DNA of 64,000 bases from Actinacidiphila alni (GTDB lineage: Bacteria > Actinomycetota > Actinomycetes > Streptomycetales > Streptomycetaceae), in assembly GCF_900112845.1 (NCBI RefSeq), contig NZ_FONG01000002.1, positions 186,001-250,000 of the forward strand. The letters run 5' to 3'. The notes under the pieces are model-generated. The model was not told where the DNA came from. It worked only from the letters and a program-made list of their open reading frames with translations, and did not search any database. Position 1 is the stretch's first letter. Every line of letters begins with the position of its first letter. This document shows, piece after piece, positions 61,175 to 64,000 of this stretch. A program made the translations under genes and the position numbers.

Positions 61175-61678
61175 ATGACACAGGTGACCCAGACGCCCGC
61201 GCAGGATTCGGCCGTCCCGACGACGCCGGCGACGACGCCCGCGGCACCCGCGCGGGAGACGTCCGTCGAGACGATTCAGCGCGAGCTGACCGCCTTCGCC
61301 CGGCGGGCGCGGGCGGCGGCCGCGCGGATGCACCCCGAACTCTCCCTGGTGTCCTTCACGATCCTCGCCCACCTGGAGGAACAGCAGGGCTGCCGCGCCA
61401 CCGACCTCGCGGCGCACTATCTGCTGGACAAGTCCACGGTCAGCCGCCAGGTCGCCGCGCTGGAGAGACTCGGCTATCTGGAGCGGCGGGTGGACGCCAC
61501 CGACCACCGCGTCCAGGTGCTGCATCTGGCACCGCACGGCGTCGAGATCCTGGCGGCGGCCCGGGTCAGCCGCCTGGAGACCTTCGAGCAGCGGCTGACC
61601 GACTGGGACCCGGCGGACCTGTCCCGCTTCGCCGCCTACCTGGTCCGCTACAACACGGACGCGGCAGCGCACCCGTAG
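61175..61678 (+). CDS. MarR family transcriptional regulator
   Basis: The 167-residue product has a Thr/Ala-rich head (about 1-30) and a MarR winged helix (about 40-150). This has FTILAHLEEQQGCRATDLAAHYLLDKSTVSRQVAALERLGYLERRVDATDHR (in part), with the recognition helix and the DxR wing. MarR proteins usually bind 15-20-bp dyads and answer to phenolic compounds or oxidants. It starts 39 bp after the SpoIIE-family gene and could be read through from it. The nearby palindrome and the hairpin at its stop codon suggest its own unit. Confidence 0.9.
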   Translation: MTQVTQTPAQDSAVPTTPATTPAAPARETSVETIQRELTAFARRARAAAARMHPELSLVSFTILAHLEEQQGCRATDLAAHYLLDKSTVSRQVAALERLGYLERRVDATDHRVQVLHLAPHGVEILAAARVSRLETFEQRLTDWDPADLSRFAAYLVRYNTDAAAHP

Positions 61679-61697
61679 CCGTTACGACTACGGGTGC
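61669..61697. terminator. Hairpin at the end of marR
   Basis: GCACCCGTAG (61669-61678), which includes the stop codon, pairs perfectly with 61688-61697 (loop 9 nt). It probably ends marR and terD transcription. Confidence 0.65.
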
Positions 61698-61745
61698 GGC
61701 TACGGGCGCGCGTCAGGCGTGCGGCCCGCGGGCAGTACGCGTACG

Positions 61746-62321
61746 TCAGAGGTTGACGCCGAAGTCCTGTGCGATGCCGCGCAGGCCGGAGGCGTAGCCC
61801 TGGCCGACGGCCCGGAACTTCCACTCGGCGCCGTTGCGGTACAGCTCGCCGAAGACCATGGCGGTCTCGGTGGATGCGTCCTCGGTGAGGTCGTAGCGGG
61901 CGATCTCGGTGCCGCCGGCCTGGTTGACGACGCGGATGAACGCGTTGCGCACCTGGCCGAAGCTCTGCTGGCGGCTCTCGCCCTCGTAGATCGAGACCGG
62001 GAAGACGATCTTGTCGACCTCGGCGGGCACGGTGGCCAGACTGACCTTGATCGCCTCGTCGTCGCCCTCGCCCTCACCGGTGAGGTTGTCGCCGGTGTGC
62101 TCGACGGAGCCGTCGGGGCTCTTGAGGTTGTTGAAGAAGATGAAGTGCTTGTCGGACAGGACCTTGCCCGTGGCGTCGAGCAGCAGCGCGCTCGCGTCCA
62201 GGTCGAAGTCCGTGCCGGTGGTCGTGCGCACGTCCCAGCCCAGGCCGACAGTGACCGCCGTGAGTCCGGGGGCCTCCTTGGTCAGTGAGACATTGCCGCC
62301 CTTGGAGAGGCTGACACCCAT
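61746..62321 (-). CDS. terD: TerD family protein
   Basis: The 191-residue product is a full-length TerD domain. It has [20 protein letters not shown] at the start, [21 protein letters not shown] (in part, Ca2+ site), [13 protein letters not shown] (second acidic Ca2+ loop) and [13 protein letters not shown]. TerD proteins bind calcium and belong to tellurite/phage resistance and stress networks; Streptomyces carry many copies linked to development. It is a single gene here, with no terABC partners. Confidence 0.94.
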   Translation of the reverse strand: MGVSLSKGGNVSLTKEAPGLTAVTVGLGWDVRTTTGTDFDLDASALLLDATGKVLSDKHFIFFNNLKSPDGSVEHTGDNLTGEGEGDDEAIKVSLATVPAEVDKIVFPVSIYEGESRQQSFGQVRNAFIRVVNQAGGTEIARYDLTEDASTETAMVFGELYRNGAEWKFRAVGQGYASGLRGIAQDFGVNL

Positions 62322-62402
62322 GGTGGATCTCCCTGCTCAATCCGGCGCGGGCCGCGCCACTTGACGATTCCTTTGCCCAATGACTCCAACGCACACCACC
62401 CT

Positions 62403-62419
62403 GCCCCGGTTCCCGGGGC
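62403..62419. terminator. Short hairpin beyond the second padR
   Basis: GCCCCGG (62403-62409) pairs with CCGGGGC (62413-62419) over a TTC loop, 21 bp after the padR stop. It lies in the terD 5' region too. Confidence 0.45.
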
Positions 62420-62439
62420 GCTGCCACCGTTGAGCGCAT

Positions 62440-62949
62440 TTAAATCTGCCGTGCCGCCCATCGGGCCCATTCCGCCTGCATCGCCGTCTGCCGCAGGCCG
62501 TACTCCAGCGCCAGCCGCCCGTAGACCGACATCTGGTCGTCCCCCCACTCCACCGATCCCTCCAGGTCCTTGAGCGCTTCGTGGAAGCGGTCGGAGCGTG
62601 CCGCCTCCAGTTCGAGATAGGTGTGCGCCTCGAACCGGCTGACCGAGCCGAGGAAGAACACCCGCAGCAGCACCTCGCTGCGGCGGAAGCGCTCGGGCTC
62701 GGTCTCGATGAGCCAGTGGTGCAGCTCGGCCCGGCCCTCCTCGGTGATCGCGTACTCCTTGCGCCCGCGCGGGCCTTCCGCCGCCACGGTCAGCAGGCCG
62801 GCCGTGGCGAGCTTGCCCAGCTCCCCGTAGACCTGGCTCTGCGTCGCGGGCCAGACGTTGCTGAGGGACGACTCGAACCTCTTCATCAGGTCGTAGCCGC
62901 TGGCCGGACGTTCGGCGAGCAGGCCCAGGACCGCGTGGCGAAGACTCAT
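62440..62949 (-). CDS. PadR family transcriptional regulator (second)
   Basis: The 169-residue product has a winged helix (about 1-80: MSLRHAVLGLLAERPASGYDLMKRF in part, PATQSQVYGELGKLATAGLL, YAITEEGRAELHHWL) and a helical Vir-like C-domain (about 90-169) ending in WARWAARQI. It is divergent from a membrane protein and carotenoid-oxygenase pair, which it probably represses. The gap between them contains two 12-bp palindromes inside a larger inverted repeat. The stop codon is TAA, rare here. Confidence 0.9.
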   Translation of the reverse strand: MSLRHAVLGLLAERPASGYDLMKRFESSLSNVWPATQSQVYGELGKLATAGLLTVAAEGPRGRKEYAITEEGRAELHHWLIETEPERFRRSEVLLRVFFLGSVSRFEAHTYLELEAARSDRFHEALKDLEGSVEWGDDQMSVYGRLALEYGLRQTAMQAEWARWAARQI

Positions 62950-62966
62950 GAGGGTGATTCTACCTT

Positions 62967-63019
62967 CCACTCTTGACAGGTCAATCGGCGACCTTCTACT
63001 TTTGACATGTCGAGAGTGG
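62967..63019. promoter_or_regulatory. PadR operator region with nested palindromes
   Basis: TTGACAGGTCAA (62973-62984) is a perfect 5-2-5 dyad. TTGACATGTCGA (63002-63013) is a near-perfect one. The outer arms CCACTCTTGACA (62967-62978) and TGTCGAGAGTGG (63008-63019) are also inverted. The two TTGACA hexamers can act as -35 elements for the rightward operon, so repressor binding would block them. Confidence 0.6.
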
Positions 63020-63072
63020 ATGATGAATGAACGGCCGGGTGGAGCGCCCGGTCGCGGACCCGGAGGATTCCC

Positions 63073-63684
63073 ATGAACTACCTGCGCGGCTTCGTTCCCT
63101 GGATCGCCTTCGCGGTCGTGTCGTCGTTCGGCTGGCAGTGGGGAGCGCTCGCGGGCCTGGTCCTGGGGCTGCGGCTGATCGTCCTGGCCAGGAAGTCGGG
63201 CGCCGCCGCCGACTCGCTGATCCTGGAGCGCAGCACGGTCCTGTTCTTCGTCGTCCTGACCGCCGTCGCCTTCGCCCGCACCAACAGCGGGCTCCAGGAC
63301 TACACGGGCACGCTGTCCACCGGCTGGCTCGCGGTGACGGCCTGGGCGACCCTCGCGGTGAAGCGGCCCTTCACGCTCGGCATAGCCCGCCGCCAGGTGC
63401 CGGCCGAGATGTGGCACAACCCGGTCTTCCTCCGGGTCAACGTGGTGATCACCACCGCGTGGGCGCTCGCCTTCACCGTCACCTCCGGCGTCCTCGCCGC
63501 CGTCTCGGCCGCCGGGCTGGGCCACGCGGTGTCGATCCCGGTGCAGATCGCCGGCTTCGCCGTCCCGGCGGTCTTCACCGCCCGCTACCCCGCCCGCGTC
63601 CGGGCCCGCGCGACCGCCGCAGCCACGACCGCCGCCACGACCACGACCACGAGCGACACCACTGCCGACGTCGAGGAGATCTGA
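63073..63684 (+). CDS. Integral membrane protein of unknown function
   Basis: The 203-residue product has about five hydrophobic helices (about 5-20, 23-39, 53-70, 79-93, 125-165) and a charged Thr/Ala-rich tail with a poly-Thr stretch. I do not recognise a named family. It is the first gene of a probable operon with the carotenoid oxygenase (5 bp apart) and is divergent from padR. GGAGG lies just before the ATG. Confidence 0.65.
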   Translation: MNYLRGFVPWIAFAVVSSFGWQWGALAGLVLGLRLIVLARKSGAAADSLILERSTVLFFVVLTAVAFARTNSGLQDYTGTLSTGWLAVTAWATLAVKRPFTLGIARRQVPAEMWHNPVFLRVNVVITTAWALAFTVTSGVLAAVSAAGLGHAVSIPVQIAGFAVPAVFTARYPARVRARATAAATTAATTTTTSDTTADVEEI

Positions 63685-63689
63685 CCGCC

Positions 63690-64000
63690 ATGGCCACCGC
63701 ACAGCACACCCCGCCGCACCTGGCCGGGAACTACGCCCCGGTCACCGACGAACTGACCGCGTACGATCTCCCGGTCACCGGGGCGATCCCGCCCGAGCTG
63801 ACGGGCTGGTATCTGCGCAACGGCCCCAATCCGCGGGACGCCGCCTCGCCGCACTGGTTCTTCGGCGACGGCATGGTCCACGGTGTGCGGCTGGAGAACG
63901 GAAGGGCCACGTCGTACCGGAACCGGTGGGTCAGGACATCGACGTTCACCGACGGCGCGCGGATATACGACGAGCGGGGGGAGGCGGATTTCACCGCCTC
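63690..64000 (+). CDS. Carotenoid oxygenase family protein (N-terminal part)
   Basis: The first 103 residues are visible, and the gene runs off the right edge. The stretch IPPELTGWYLRNGPNPRD, then HWFFGDGMVHGVRLENG, is the N-terminal signature of the RPE65/CCD family, iron enzymes that cleave carotenoids, stilbenes or lignin-type alkenes with O2. The four iron-binding His residues lie beyond the window. The substrate is not defined. It starts 5 bp after the membrane protein gene. Confidence 0.88.
   Translation, partial: MATAQHTPPHLAGNYAPVTDELTAYDLPVTGAIPPELTGWYLRNGPNPRDAASPHWFFGDGMVHGVRLENGRATSYRNRWVRTSTFTDGARIYDERGEADFTA

Noticed and set aside
58793..61672. Long minus-strand open frame opposite the SpoIIE-family gene
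   Set aside because: It is antisense to clear PAS, GAF, PP2C and HATPase domains; it carries no motif itself.
1..64000. Riboswitch, tRNA, rRNA, insertion sequence or secondary-metabolite cluster
   Set aside because: Gaps between genes are short and explained by promoters, hairpins or repeats; no tRNA cloverleaf, transposase or biosynthetic core enzyme was recognised.

Overview
The window is about 64 kb of very high-GC chromosomal DNA from an actinomycete, almost certainly Streptomyces or a close relative. The signs are GC-rich third codon positions, frequent GTG starts, a single TTA leucine codon in all the genes read, mycothiol-type enzymes, a Bpa proteasome activator, SpoIIE-type phosphatase signalling and long GC hairpins between convergent genes. 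From memory, the order bkd / response regulator / two Ser-Thr kinases / ABC transporter / second bkd / paa resembles a core-arm region of Streptomyces chromosomes. No rRNA, tRNA, CRISPR array, transposase, integrase or prophage was seen.

Layout. 0-17 kb is mixed housekeeping: an acyltransferase tail, pirin, SseB-like protein, an acyl-CoA dehydrogenase, M18 aminopeptidase, a secreted propeller protein, a thioredoxin/NHL protein divergent from a LURP-one protein, a nitrilase, a mycothiol-dependent isomerase, a LUD protein divergent from an ECF41-type sigma factor, a GntR-MFS operon, an internally deleted methyltransferase and an SDR behind a strong palindrome. 17-23 kb holds the first branched-chain keto-acid dehydrogenase operon (E1 alpha, E1 beta, E2), divergent from a LuxR-type response regulator, then a phosphotransferase. 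23-33 kb has two Ser/Thr kinases, Bpa and a PadR-ATPase-permease operon; two near-identical terminator repeats in opposite orientation stand at its edges. 33-39 kb has a surface protein, a quinone oxidoreductase, a potassium channel and a molybdenum cofactor operon. 39-43 kb is the second bkd operon with a divergent Lrp/AsnC regulator. 43-55 kb is phenylacetate catabolism: a PaaR-like TetR, PaaH, PaaN and the PaaABCDE epoxidase, interrupted by a TrmH methyltransferase and an HTTM/DUF5819 pair. 55-64 kb has rhodanese, J-domain, DUF2252, a large SpoIIE-family phosphatase with the only TTA codon, MarR, TerD, PadR and the start of a carotenoid oxygenase.

How the parts fit. The clearest logic is carbon catabolism. 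Two bkd complexes turn branched-chain keto acids into acyl-CoA, and the paa genes open phenylacetyl-CoA to acyl-CoA products handled by PaaH. A 14-bp palindrome, ACCGAAC(A/G)(A/T)TCGGT, occurs in front of paaA, between paaH and paaN, and also in front of the second bkd operon. This suggests that the local TetR protein ties phenylacetate and branched-chain keto-acid degradation together. Several regulators (GntR, PadR, ECF41, MarR, the second PadR) have symmetrical sites at their own promoters, and for GntR and PadR the site runs into the start codon.
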